Assembly: GCF_000812665.2 (NCBI RefSeq)
Contig: NZ_CP014327.1
Coordinates: forward strand, 124,001 to 188,000
Source: Falsihalocynthiibacter arcticus
GTDB taxonomy: Bacteria; Pseudomonadota; Alphaproteobacteria; Rhodobacterales; Rhodobacteraceae
Length of the DNA: 64,000 nt
Reading direction: 5' to 3'
Shown here piece after piece: positions 8,905 to 17,359 of the stretch. How positions within the stretch are numbered: the stretch's first letter is position 1; each line of letters begins with the position of its first letter. Both the position numbers and the translations under genes were made by a program. The notes beneath the pieces are model-generated. The model was given only the letters and a program-made list of their open reading frames with translations, had not been told where the DNA came from and made no database searches.

Positions 8905-10905
8905 TTATTCGAACTCCATAATCACGTCGTCAACTGCAAGGCTATCGCCCGCTTGTGCATTGATTTTTGCAACCGTCGAAGCTTTTTCCGCCCGTAGGAT
9001 ATTTTCCATTTTCATCGCCTCAACGGTGCAAAGCGCCTGCCCCTCATGCACGGTATCTCCAACGGCGACATTCACGTTCACAATCAAGCCCGGCATTGGG
9101 CAGAGCAACAGGCGTGAGGTGTCGGGTGCGACTTTCTCGGGCATAAGGTGCGCGAGTTCCGCCTGACGCGGAGTTCGAACCCGAACTTTGATGTCCGCTC
9201 CGCGGCTACGAATGCGAAAACCAGAAGTGATTTTGTCCACTTTAAGGACTAAATCAACGCCGCTGATTTGCAATCTTGCGAGACGATCCCCTGGAACCCA
9301 GTCACTTACCACGCGCAGAGTTTCACCATCTTCAAACGAAATATTTGCACCTTTTGGGTCGGCTGAAATCGAGACAGGAAACGCTTGATCTTGAAGGGCA
9401 ACAACCCATTCCGTACCGACTTTACGCTCGTGATTATCCATCCGTCCTGAGACGCGCGCACGACGGATTTCAGATACGCGATACATCGCGCAAGTCGCCG
9501 CTGCGATCCGGCGCAAGGCGTCTTCTGACAGGGAAACCCCGTCAAAACCATCGGGATATTCCTCTTCGATGAAGGCTGTTGTGATGTTCCCCGACGCAAA
9601 CCTTGGGTGATCCATGACGGCGGATAGAAACGGAAGGTTATGGCCAATCCCTTCGACTTCAAAACTATCTAAGGCAACCCGCATCGCCTCGATCGCCGTT
9701 TCGCGCGTTGGAGCCCACGTGCAAAGCTTGGCAATCATCGGGTCGTAATACATGCTGATTTCGCCGCCCTCATAGACGCCCGTGTCATTGCGAACGACAA
9801 CGATGTCACTCACGGTTTCCTCGGGCGGACGATACCGTGTCAAACGGCCAATCGCGGGCAAGAAATTGCGGTAGGGGTCTTCGGCATAGAGGCGACTTTC
9901 GATGGCCCACCCGTTGCGCTGAACATCGTCTTGCTTGATCTGCAACACTTCGCCAAAGGCCACGCGGATCATTTGCTCAACAAGATCAACGCCTGTGATC
10001 AGTTCCGTTACCGGATGTTCGACTTGCAGACGGGTGTTCATCTCAAGGAAGTAGAATTTACTCGCTCCGTCGACAATAAATTCAACGGTCCCAGCGCTCG
10101 CATACCCGACCGCTTGCGCAAGAGCGACAGACTGCTCCCCCATCGCTTTGCGGGTGGCTTCATCCAAAAACGGACTCGGCGCTTCTTCGATGACTTTTTG
10201 ATTGCGGCGCTGGATCGAGCACTCGCGCTCGTTCAAATAGATCGCATTGCCATGGCTATCCGCAAGCACCTGAATTTCGATGTGGCGTGGTTGGGTCACG
10301 AACTTTTCGATAAAAATCCGGTCATCGCCAAAACTGTTAGCGGCTTCGTTTTTACTGGATTGAAACCCCTCGCGCGCCTCTTGGTCATTCCATGCAATTC
10401 GCATGCCTTTACCACCACCGCCCGCACTCGCCTTAAGCATAACGGGGTAGCCGACTTGATTGGAAATCTTAACCGCTTCATCCGCGTCCGCAATCACCCC
10501 CATATAGCCAGGCACCGTCGAAACCCCCGCTTCTTGAGCGATTTTCTTACTGGTGATTTTGTCGCCCATGCTCTCGATTGCATTCACAGGTGGGCCAATA
10601 AAGGCCACGCCAATATCGGCTAGCGCTTGAGCAAAAAGTTTGTTTTCGCTTAGGAAGCCATAGCCCGGATGAACGGCGTCCGCCCCAGATTCTTTCACCG
10701 CGCGCAAAACATTCTCGATGACGATATAGGATTGGTTCGCAGGCGCGGGCCCAATGTGAATGGCCTCATCCGCCATTTGCACATGCAGCGCCCGACGATC
10801 CGCGTCTGAATAAATCGCTACGGTTTTGATCCCCATTTTTTGGGCAGTCTTAATAACACGACAGGCAATTTCGCCGCGATTTGCAATGAGGATCTTTTTA
10901 AACAT
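8905..10905 (-). CDS. pccA: propionyl-CoA carboxylase alpha subunit (biotin carboxylase and biotin carrier)
   Basis: A 666-residue subunit that carboxylates biotin and carries it to PccB, making methylmalonyl-CoA from propionyl-CoA. It begins MFKKILIANRGEIACRV, has the ATP-grasp glycine loop KASAGGGGKGMRIA, and HIEIQVLADSHGNAIYLNE plus EMNTRLQVEHPVTE of biotin carboxylase. The BT domain follows, and the C-terminal carrier has the biotinylation motif EAMKMENIL. The start at 10905 follows AAGGAAAG; an open extension to 10959 lacks one. A 333-bp hairpin-rich region separates it from the upstream gene of the same strand, so it may be expressed partly on its own. Confidence 0.95.
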   Translation of the reverse strand: MFKKILIANRGEIACRVIKTAQKMGIKTVAIYSDADRRALHVQMADEAIHIGPAPANQSYIVIENVLRAVKESGADAVHPGYGFLSENKLFAQALADIGVAFIGPPVNAIESMGDKITSKKIAQEAGVSTVPGYMGVIADADEAVKISNQVGYPVMLKASAGGGGKGMRIAWNDQEAREGFQSSKNEAANSFGDDRIFIEKFVTQPRHIEIQVLADSHGNAIYLNERECSIQRRNQKVIEEAPSPFLDEATRKAMGEQSVALAQAVGYASAGTVEFIVDGASKFYFLEMNTRLQVEHPVTELITGVDLVEQMIRVAFGEVLQIKQDDVQRNGWAIESRLYAEDPYRNFLPAIGRLTRYRPPEETVSDIVVVRNDTGVYEGGEISMYYDPMIAKLCTWAPTRETAIEAMRVALDSFEVEGIGHNLPFLSAVMDHPRFASGNITTAFIEEEYPDGFDGVSLSEDALRRIAAATCAMYRVSEIRRARVSGRMDNHERKVGTEWVVALQDQAFPVSISADPKGANISFEDGETLRVVSDWVPGDRLARLQISGVDLVLKVDKITSGFRIRSRGADIKVRVRTPRQAELAHLMPEKVAPDTSRLLLCPMPGLIVNVNVAVGDTVHEGQALCTVEAMKMENILRAEKASTVAKINAQAGDSLAVDDVIMEFE

Positions 10906-11238
10906 GGGACTTTCCTTAACTTGGGGCCAATACGCGCGAAACATCGCGCGCAAAAGCAAACCTACGGCCCAAGCGATGTTTGGGTCGTGTTGGATATGAT
11001 GCGTAAATGGGGAGGCGCGTACGCCGTATTTTCCCGAAAATGGGCTCGACCTGGGGAGAGCCGAGCCCAGAAGGGGAAGGGTGACGCGCGGAGCGCGTCG
11101 CAGCGAGCCACAGAATAGAAAGACCCGCTACAAATACAGCCTGCACGAGAGTAGCAGCACTGGGAAGCCCATTGCTGCTACTCCCCCTAAGTTGGGCCGA
11201 AACCTGCCGATGTATCTGAGAAATAAGCAAAAACACGC
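10906..11238. other. 333-bp intergenic stretch with four strong inverted repeats, upstream of pccA
   Basis: No convincing gene of normal length lies here. There are four perfect inverted repeats: 10939-10947 with 10973-10981 (9 bp), 11041-11048 with 11062-11069 (8 bp), 11083-11089 with 11093-11099 (7 bp, 3-base loop), and 11149-11159 with 11173-11183 (11 bp, extended inside by TGGG/CCCA). Read on the minus strand this would be the 5' leader of pccA. The 8-bp hairpin there is followed by TTTT, like a weak terminator. A structured leader, a small RNA or folded repeat DNA are all possible. A possible 14-codon ORF at 11128-11172 (minus), with GGGGGAG eight bases upstream, lies partly inside the largest hairpin. 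Confidence 0.6.
11149..11183. repeat. 35-bp near-perfect palindromic hairpin
   Basis: Left arm GAGTAGCAGCA at 11149-11159 and right arm TGCTGCTACTC at 11173-11183 are exact complements. One mismatch (C11160 against T11172) separates them from an inner 4-bp stem (TGGG/CCCA) closed by AAG. No T run follows on either strand, so it is not an ordinary intrinsic terminator. It is the strongest of four inverted repeats between the 11239-11619 gene and pccA. Confidence 0.75.
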
Positions 11239-11619
11239 CTAGTACTCCTCGTCATCGGGGTCAAATTCATCCACGCTCACAAAGGCGTCTGGGAAATTCG
11301 CTCGCGCGACAGGCTCGTTGATTACGAGCATCGCCTCATAGCTTTTGGGATCAAAGGGCTCTTCGGCGGCGATGACTTCGCGTCCGAAAAACCAACTCAG
11401 ACGCCCCGAATCCAAGTTCCCGCGCTCAAAGGGTTCGTTACCGAAGTGCGTCCACAGAGCGAGGATAAATCCCGCATCCGCCCGCCGATCCGCGGGGCGG
11501 CGATCCGCATAGCGCTCGCGGCGAATGAGTGGTGTTGGGCCTTTTTTATTGTCGCGCCGAATAGTGAAGTGGAAATCAGTGCCTGTGAGGCGACTGGGAA
11601 AGCCGCGATGTTTTAACAT
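11239..11619 (-). CDS. conserved protein of unknown function in the pcc cluster
   Basis: A 126-residue soluble protein beginning MLKHRGFPSRLTGTDFHF, rich in arginine in the middle (RRERYADRRPADRRADAG) and strongly acidic at the end (VDEFDPDDEEY). There is no signal peptide and no membrane segment. I do not recognise a named domain. It lies in the pccB-to-pccA interval, transcribed in the same direction, where similar small genes sit in other Rhodobacteraceae. Whether it has anything to do with carboxylase assembly or control is not known. Upstream AGGGG is a modest ribosome site. Confidence 0.72.
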   Translation of the reverse strand: MLKHRGFPSRLTGTDFHFTIRRDNKKGPTPLIRRERYADRRPADRRADAGFILALWTHFGNEPFERGNLDSGRLSWFFGREVIAAEEPFDPKSYEAMLVINEPVARANFPDAFVSVDEFDPDDEEY

Positions 11620-11774
11620 GGAATACCCCTATTTGTTTGAATTCGCGCAAGCTTAGAGGAAGCCGCAGGCAAGTTCATCGGGGAAATGCTAAGAATGGAA
11701 AAATCTGAGGGAAAAACAGTCGAAACTATCCGAGGACATTTGAATTCGGCTCCTCGAACTGCAGCCGAGGGGAA

Positions 11775-11794
11775 GGCAGGACTTACGCCCTGCC
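11775..11794 (-). terminator. possible hairpin terminator after the small lipoprotein gene
   Basis: GGCAGG at 11775-11780 and CCTGCC at 11789-11794 form a 6-bp GC-rich stem with an 8-base loop, 11 bp beyond the stop of the lipoprotein gene on the minus strand. Only a short pyrimidine tract (TTCCCC) follows, so termination is likely to be weak. Confidence 0.35.
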
Positions 11795-11805
11795 TATCTT
11801 GTATT

Positions 11806-11943
11806 TTAGTATTTGGACATTGTCGGTTCTTCGACGATTGGCTCAACTTCAACGTATACTGTTTCTTCTTCGGAAGCGCCGCCACAGGCCGCAACCAAAG
11901 ACAAAAGACCAATGGCGAATAGAGCTTTGATAGAATTGGACAT
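11806..11943 (-). CDS. very small lipoprotein
   Basis: A 45-residue protein. The N terminus MSNSIKALFAIGLLSLVAAC is a type II signal peptide with lipobox LVAAC, so only about 26 residues remain after processing, anchored by the lipidated cysteine. The mature part is acidic (GGASEEETVYVEVEPIVEEP). AGGGAGA six bases before the ATG at 11943 fixes the start; a longer open frame to 12015 lacks a site. It belongs to the group of small genes between pccB and pccA. Function unknown. Confidence 0.75.
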   Translation of the reverse strand: MSNSIKALFAIGLLSLVAACGGASEEETVYVEVEPIVEEPTMSKY

Positions 11944-12148
11944 ATATGTCTCCCTGTACTGTTCTTGAAAGACGCAATCGAAGCGAATGCGCCAAGCGTC
12001 TCGCGCATTCTCCAAAAGAAATGCGTTAAGCTTGTCCCCACAGTATCCGCCCGCCTAAAAAAGAAAACCCCCCGCAGATAGTTGGCGGTGAATTGATGCA
12101 CGAATGCATGTTTTATCCCGCTATTACATAAGCCTAACGAAGTTCCCA

Positions 12149-12538
12149 TCAGACATCTCCCCAGTCACAAGTGGCGTCGCGGACCACAAAATTCTCAAAG
12201 AACTGAAGGATATCTGGGTTTGCCTCACCAAATGCGAGGTCCTGTTTTGAAAGCGAAATGACAAGACCAACTTCGCCCCCGACATTCGCCGCCAAGACGC
12301 GCGGCAGGGCAAAAGTTTCACACAGAAACAGAATATCTTCTGCCGCGGTATCATACTCAATACCCGTGCCGTCGCGGGTGATTTCTGGCGCGACAAACCG
12401 AAAAATTGCATTCGGTGTTTCTGCCGCCTCCGCCCAAATCACCTGTTTGAATTCAATGGATTGCCCCGACGGCACCGCAATAGGGTCGGCCAACGCCGCG
12501 CTCCCAATCCCGCACAAGACAACGGAAAGCCGCTTCAT
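12149..12538 (-). CDS. DUF6497 family protein
   Basis: A 129-residue exported protein. MKRLSVVLCGIGSAALA is a signal peptide, followed by DPIAVPSGQSIEFKQVIW. The later part has three cysteines (FLCETFA and DATCDWGDV), one pair possibly disulfide-linked in the periplasm, and the family-typical FRFVAPEI. The ATG at 12538 overlaps the stop of the upstream gene by 4 bp, so they are translationally coupled. The DUF6497 assignment is from recalled family features and its regular position beside pccB in Rhodobacteraceae. Function unknown. Confidence 0.78.
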   Translation of the reverse strand: MKRLSVVLCGIGSAALADPIAVPSGQSIEFKQVIWAEAAETPNAIFRFVAPEITRDGTGIEYDTAAEDILFLCETFALPRVLAANVGGEVGLVISLSKQDLAFGEANPDILQFFENFVVRDATCDWGDV

Positions 12539-12894
12539 GCGTCCACCGCGTCTGCGGATATTGTGGCATGGCGCAGCCACCGCGCCCGCAATTTGGGGTC
12601 AGCAAGGAGCGCTGAAATCTGTGCCTCTATAGCGGGTTTTGGGAAAGTTTTAGCCGCGACTTCGCCACCTGCCGTGACATGCAATTCTGCGCCCTGCCCT
12701 TCAATCAAAATCACTGGGGAAAACCCGCGCAAATCTTGCAAGGCTCGCCACAAATCTTGCCGAATCTGCTGCGCCAACCGACCGCGCGCACAGAAGGGAA
12801 AGACACTTTGTGCCGACACATCAAAGACAACTTCGCCACGTCGCGAAAGCGCGAGACTATCTGACGTTCGTTGAATATGCCATTTTCTGCGCAC
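12535..12894 (-). CDS. conserved protein of unknown function downstream of pccB
   Basis: A 119-residue protein with a GTG start at 12894 (MRRKWHIQRTSD). It is soluble with alternating beta segments (GEVVFDVSAQSVFPFC, SPVILIEGQGAELHVTAGGEVAAK) and a helical end containing LLADPKLRARWLRHA. No known domain is recognised. It starts 44 bp after the pccB stop and overlaps DUF6497 by 4 bp, so pccB, this gene and DUF6497 very likely form one transcript. No ATG is available in the frame, so the GTG is the best choice although its ribosome site is weak. Confidence 0.72.
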   Translation of the reverse strand: MRRKWHIQRTSDSLALSRRGEVVFDVSAQSVFPFCARGRLAQQIRQDLWRALQDLRGFSPVILIEGQGAELHVTAGGEVAAKTFPKPAIEAQISALLADPKLRARWLRHATISADAVDA

Positions 12895-12937
12895 GGTGCA
12901 TTCCGTTAATTAAAGGGTTGGGCCACTTCACACTGAC

Positions 12938-14470
12938 TTACAGCGGGATATTGTCGTGTTTTTTCCACGGGTTCTCGAGCTTCTTATTCCGCAGAGAGGC
13001 AAACGCGCGCGCCACCCGTTTACGTGTGCTGCGCGGATGAATGATCTCGTCGATGAAACCACGCTCGGCGGCCACAAACGGATTGGCAAAACGCGCCTCA
13101 TAGTCCGCCGTGTGGGCCGCGATTTTTTCATCATTGCCGATGTCGCCACGGTGAATGATTTCAGTTGCCCCTTTGGCCCCCATCACCGCGATTTCGGCCG
13201 TGGGCCATGCGTAGTTAAAATCGCCGCGCAGGTGCTTACTCGCCATCACATCATAGGCGCCACCATAGGCTTTGCGGGTGATTACGGTCACCTTGGGAAC
13301 GGTCGCCTCACCATAAGCAAACAGCAATTTAGCGCCATGTTTGATCACACCGCCGTACTCTTGGCTGGTGCCAGGCAAGAAGCCGGGTACATCAACCAAA
13401 GTCAGGATCGGGATTTCAAAGGCGTCACAGAAACGGACAAAGCGGGCTGCCTTACGAGAGCTATCAATGTCAAGACAGCCCGCCAGCACCATCGGCTGGT
13501 TCGCAACGACGCCGACGGTAGAACCTTCGAGCCGAATAAAACCAGTGATGATGTTCTTTGCGAAATCCTCTTGGATTTCATAAAAGTCGCCCTCGTCGCC
13601 GATTTTGTGGATCAGCTCCTTCATATTGTAGGGCGTATTTGTGTTCTCAGGAATAAGCGTATCGAGACTTTCCTCGATCCGATCCGGCGCATCAAAAAAT
13701 GGCCGCACGGGTGGCTTTCCACGATTGTTCAGGGGGAGGAAATCCACAAGACGGCGCACCTCGGTGAGGGACTCGACGTCATTCTCAAACGCGCCGTCGG
13801 CAACGCTGGACTTCTTAGTGTGGGTGGACGCGCCGCCAAGCTCCTCGGCGGTCACAACCTCGTTGGTCACAGTTTTCACGACGTCAGGGCCCGTCACAAA
13901 CATATAAGACGTGTCTTTGACCATGAAGATAAAGTCGGTCATCGCAGGTGAATACACCGCGCCACCGGCACATGGCCCCATAATCAGGGAAATTTGCGGC
14001 ACAACACCACTGGCCATAATGTTGCGCTGAAACACTTCGGCATAACCTGCAAGACTGGCAACACCTTCTTGAATCCGTGCGCCGCCCGAGTCGTTAATGC
14101 CAATAATGGGCGCGCCATTTTGCATCGCCATATCCATGATCTTGCATATCTTTTGGGCGTGGGTTTCCGAAAGTGACCCTCCGAAAACGGTGAAATCCTG
14201 AGAGAACACATAGACCATACGGCCGTTGATGGTGCCCCAGCCGGTAATAACCCCATCGCCTGCCGGGCGCTGTTTTTCCATACCAAAATCGGTGCAACGA
14301 TGTGCGACGAACATGTCGAACTCTTCGAAGCTGCCCTCATCAAGCAGAAGCTCAACACGTTCACGCGCCGTCAATTTCCCTTTGCCGTGTTGCGCATCTA
14401 TGCGGCGCTGACCGCCGCCCAGTTGGGCTTGATCGCGGCGCTCAGCGAGCTGGGTGTCAACATCTTTCAT
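12938..14470 (-). CDS. pccB: propionyl-CoA carboxylase beta subunit (carboxyltransferase)
   Basis: A complete 510-residue carboxyltransferase subunit that moves CO2 from carboxybiotin on PccA to propionyl-CoA. It has the two crotonase-like halves of the family: [40 protein letters not shown] and [14 protein letters not shown] in the first, and [19 protein letters not shown] with [13 protein letters not shown] in the second. The ATG at 14470 is preceded by GGAGGACGTCCC. A PccR-type operator lies about 80 bp upstream. The gene leads a run of small conserved genes that ends in pccA. Confidence 0.96.
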   Translation of the reverse strand: MKDVDTQLAERRDQAQLGGGQRRIDAQHGKGKLTARERVELLLDEGSFEEFDMFVAHRCTDFGMEKQRPAGDGVITGWGTINGRMVYVFSQDFTVFGGSLSETHAQKICKIMDMAMQNGAPIIGINDSGGARIQEGVASLAGYAEVFQRNIMASGVVPQISLIMGPCAGGAVYSPAMTDFIFMVKDTSYMFVTGPDVVKTVTNEVVTAEELGGASTHTKKSSVADGAFENDVESLTEVRRLVDFLPLNNRGKPPVRPFFDAPDRIEESLDTLIPENTNTPYNMKELIHKIGDEGDFYEIQEDFAKNIITGFIRLEGSTVGVVANQPMVLAGCLDIDSSRKAARFVRFCDAFEIPILTLVDVPGFLPGTSQEYGGVIKHGAKLLFAYGEATVPKVTVITRKAYGGAYDVMASKHLRGDFNYAWPTAEIAVMGAKGATEIIHRGDIGNDEKIAAHTADYEARFANPFVAAERGFIDEIIHPRSTRKRVARAFASLRNKKLENPWKKHDNIPL

Positions 14471-14552
14471 GGGACGTCCTCCGGTCGGGATTCGTTATCT
14501 ATTGCTGGACCATACCCACCCAATGGCAAAAGCCAAAGGTGAATTCAGAATA

Positions 14553-14572
14553 TTTGCAAACTCATTTGCAAC
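14553..14572. promoter_or_regulatory. PccR-type operator in front of pccB
   Basis: TTTGCAAA-CTCA-TTTGCAAC matches, with one base different, the double TTTGCAAA element separated by 4 bases described for the ScfR-family regulator PccR of Rhodobacter sphaeroides. It lies between divergent pccB and the MFS gene, 82 bp from the pccB start, and the pccR gene itself is in the same neighbourhood. Two further TGCAAA half-sites follow at 14587-14592 and 14595-14600. Confidence 0.75.
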
Positions 14573-14659
14573 ACTCGATTGAATACTGCAAATATGCAAA
14601 TCTCCACTTTCAGCGCATCGCCAATGGACATTCTCAAATCGCGCCTCTACATCTTTCGA

Positions 14660-15871
14660 ATGGATGAGAAACCCACCGTTCGGCTTTTAGATCGAACCAC
14701 CCCACCAAATCTCGGAACGTTAATCCTCCTCGCAGGACTAGCAGCGCTCTCGATGAATATCTTCCTGCCATCCCTCGCTGGCATGGCAGACCATTTTGAC
14801 ACCAATTACCGCCTCATTCAGCTCTCCGTAGCCCTTTATCTAGGCGTCAATGCGATCTTGCAGGTCTTCATCGGCCCCCTTTCCGACCGGTTTGGTCGTC
14901 GCCCGATCATCTTAGGCGGAATTGTGATCTTCCTTATCGCGACCCTTGGATGTATTTATGCACCGTCAGTTGAGATATTCTTATCTTTCCGCATGTTACA
15001 GGCCGTAATAGTAACAGGAATGGTCCTCTCACGCGCTATCGTTCGTGACATGGTTGGACAAGACGAAGCCGCCTCAATGATTGGCTACTTAACCATGGGC
15101 ATGTCGATTGTCCCGATGGTTGGCCCAGCGATCGGCGGCGTCTTGGACACCCAATTTGGCTGGCAAGCCAGCTTTTGGATGATGTTCATTCTCGGCCTAG
15201 GCCTCCTTTGGCTTACCTTCTATGATTTAGGCGAAACCGCATCCAGAACCAGCGCGAGCTTCCGCGAACAGGTCCGCCAATACCCAGAACTTTTCAGCTC
15301 CCTTCGGTTCTGGGGCTATGTTGCCTGCGCCACTTTTGCATCAGGATCTTTTTTCGCCTATCTCGGCGGGGCACCGTATATTGCGAGCGAAGTGTACCTC
15401 CTCCCTCCAGAATGGACAGGCATATACTTTGGTGCTCCCGCGCTCGGATATTTTGCTGGGAATTATATCTCTGGCCGCTTCTCGCGACGGTTTGGCATCG
15501 ACAAAATGATCCTGTGGGGAAGTTTACTCTGCACCGCGGGCATGGGCGCCTCTTATTTGACCTTCGCATTTTCCGAGGGGTCAGTTGAAATTTTCTTTGC
15601 CTTTATGACATTTATTGGCCTAGGAAACGGCCTCGTGTTGCCCAATGCAAACGCAGGCATGCTGTCGGTGCGCCCACATCTCGCAGGCACGGCAAGCGGA
15701 ATTGGTGGCGCGATCATGATTGGCGGCGGCGCGGCACTTTCGGCCTTTGCTGGCACCCTCCTAAGCCCTGACGCGGGCCCCCTCCCCTTGGTCACCCTCA
15801 TGCTCGCCTCCTCTGTCATGGGTGTCATTTCTATCCTTTTCGTCTTGCGTCGAATCCAAACGATCGGTTAA
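14660..15871 (+). CDS. MFS drug-type exporter, Bcr/CflA subfamily
   Basis: A 403-residue transporter with about twelve membrane segments. GPLSDRFGRRPIILGG near residue 80 is the MFS loop 2-3 motif A. The early segment LILLAGLAALSMNIFLPSLAG is typical of the DHA1 Bcr/CflA branch, which exports small molecules by proton antiport. The start is uncertain: in-frame ATGs lie at 14624 and 14660 and neither has a clear ribosome site. 14660 is given because the family begins close to the first helix. It is divergent from pccB and shares the promoter region with the PccR-type site. Substrate unknown. Confidence 0.85.
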   Translation: MDEKPTVRLLDRTTPPNLGTLILLAGLAALSMNIFLPSLAGMADHFDTNYRLIQLSVALYLGVNAILQVFIGPLSDRFGRRPIILGGIVIFLIATLGCIYAPSVEIFLSFRMLQAVIVTGMVLSRAIVRDMVGQDEAASMIGYLTMGMSIVPMVGPAIGGVLDTQFGWQASFWMMFILGLGLLWLTFYDLGETASRTSASFREQVRQYPELFSSLRFWGYVACATFASGSFFAYLGGAPYIASEVYLLPPEWTGIYFGAPALGYFAGNYISGRFSRRFGIDKMILWGSLLCTAGMGASYLTFAFSEGSVEIFFAFMTFIGLGNGLVLPNANAGMLSVRPHLAGTASGIGGAIMIGGGAALSAFAGTLLSPDAGPLPLVTLMLASSVMGVISILFVLRRIQTIG

Positions 15872-15872
15872 C

Positions 15873-15909
15873 TTTGCAAAACTCAAAGACCGATCGGCAA
15901 AACTGCAAA
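15873..15909 (+). promoter_or_regulatory. TTTGCAAA half-sites upstream of pccR, possible autoregulation
   Basis: TTTGCAAA at 15873-15880 is an exact half of the PccR element. A weaker ACTGCAAA lies at 15902-15909, followed closely by the GGAGG of pccR. Spacing between them is 29 bases instead of the 12 seen in the full operator, so this is a weak candidate. Confidence 0.35.
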
Positions 15910-15929
15910 GCTCGGAGGCAAAGGCGAAA

Positions 15930-17330
15930 ATGGCAACTCAAAAACTCTACGCTGGGGTAAAGCTTCGGGAAACGCGCACTAAGTTGGGGCTTACTCAGAA
16001 GGCGTTTGCCGAAAAACTGGGGGTTTCGCTCCCCTACCTCAACCAAATGGAAAACAATAAGCGCCCGATAAGTACAGGAGCGGTTTTGGCGCTCGCGCAG
16101 GAATTTGGCTTTGACGTTACAACGCTTTCCATCGGTGATTCCGAACGGATGGTCAGTGATATGCGCGAAGCTTTTGCGGACCCCGTTTTTACCGACGGGC
16201 CACCACCCCTCGCAGATATGCGTCTGGCCGCATCAAACGCACCTGCGCTAACCCGTGCGTTTTTAGACCTCCATCGCGCCTACCGCCAAAGCCACGAACG
16301 CCTTGCATCCCTCGACGAGATTCTGGGACGCGAAGATAGCCGCATCGCCCCAAGCCCGTGGGAAGAAGTTCGCGATTTTTTTCACTATTGCGATAATTAC
16401 ATTGATGCAGTTGATCGCGCGGCCGAACGGGTCGCCGACCCTGAACATGGCGGTATCACGTCGCAAGACCGCGCGACGGATGCTCTGAATGCGCTTGGTA
16501 TTCAGGTAGACTTTCAGGGTGATACAGTTTTAAGAGGGTTCAACCCTGTTACCCGCACCCTAACTCTCTCCAAATTTATTTCGCCACCAACAAGACGATT
16601 CCAACTCCTTTTGCAACTCGCCTTCCTAACACAAAACGAACTTCTGGAGGCGACATTGGATCTGGCACGGTTCCAAACAGAAGAGGCGCGCGAGATTGCA
16701 AAAATCGGGCTCGCCAACTATTTTGCAGGGGCTGTCCTTCTACCCTACCACGCCTTTTTGAACGCCGCACGCGAGACACGGCACGACCTTGAACTTTTGG
16801 CAGCACAGTTTGGCGCATCCGTTGAGCAAGTCGCCCACAGACTATCCACACTTCAACGCACGGGTGCCAAAGGTGTTCCGTTCTATTTTGTACGCGTCGA
16901 TCAGGCCGGCACGATAACAAAACGCCATAGCGCCACTCGCTTGCAGTTTGCCCGCTATGGCGGAGCCTGCCCGCTTTGGAACGTGCATCGCGCATTTGAA
17001 ACACCGGGGCGTTTTCTCAGACAATTAGCGCAAACCCCTGATGGGCTTAAATATTTCTGCCTCGCCCGCGATGTTTCAAAGCCAGCAGGCTCTTTTAAGG
17101 CGCCCGTCCGCCGCTATGCCATCGGCTTGGGATGCGAAGTTAAACACGCAGAACACCTTGTTTACGCTGACGACTTCGACGTCAAAAATGATCGAGCCTT
17201 TGAGCCCATCGGCGTAAGTTGCCGCATATGTGAGCGCCCGAATTGTCATCAAAGATCGGTCCCGCCACTCGAAGCGCGGCTAAAAGTTGACCACAACGCA
17301 CGGGGTATCCTACCCTATGAAATCCAATAA
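15930..17330 (+). CDS. pccR: short-chain acyl-CoA regulator PccR (ScfR family)
   Basis: A 466-residue Xre-type regulator. Residues about 8-65 are the HTH (LRETRTKLGLTQKAFAEKLG). The middle is an ImmA/IrrE-like domain whose core LANYFAGAVLLPYHAFL is kept but whose HExxH zinc site is missing, as usual for ScfR proteins. The C-terminal DUF2083-type domain ends with cysteines in SCRICERPNCHQRS. In Rhodobacter, PccR activates propionyl-CoA carboxylase genes in response to an acyl-CoA. The ATG at 15930 follows GGAGG at 12 bp; the longer open frame from 15822 overlaps the MFS gene. The position beside pccB and its operator supports the role. Confidence 0.88.
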   Translation: MATQKLYAGVKLRETRTKLGLTQKAFAEKLGVSLPYLNQMENNKRPISTGAVLALAQEFGFDVTTLSIGDSERMVSDMREAFADPVFTDGPPPLADMRLAASNAPALTRAFLDLHRAYRQSHERLASLDEILGREDSRIAPSPWEEVRDFFHYCDNYIDAVDRAAERVADPEHGGITSQDRATDALNALGIQVDFQGDTVLRGFNPVTRTLTLSKFISPPTRRFQLLLQLAFLTQNELLEATLDLARFQTEEAREIAKIGLANYFAGAVLLPYHAFLNAARETRHDLELLAAQFGASVEQVAHRLSTLQRTGAKGVPFYFVRVDQAGTITKRHSATRLQFARYGGACPLWNVHRAFETPGRFLRQLAQTPDGLKYFCLARDVSKPAGSFKAPVRRYAIGLGCEVKHAEHLVYADDFDVKNDRAFEPIGVSCRICERPNCHQRSVPPLEARLKVDHNARGILPYEIQ

Positions 17331-17359
17331 CCTGCCCAAATTTTCAAAGGAAAGATGAC

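Noticed and set aside
10916-11236. 106-residue minus-strand ORF upstream of pccA
   Set aside because: Starts with GTG without a ribosome site, runs through all the inverted repeats, has low-complexity arginine/serine composition and resembles no family I know. The hairpin structure explains the sequence better.
11613-12149. 178-residue minus-strand ORF
   Set aside because: It overlaps the well-supported 45-residue lipoprotein in another frame and has no family resemblance or ribosome site.
12956-13951. 331-residue ORF antisense to pccB
   Set aside because: Shadow frame of pccB.
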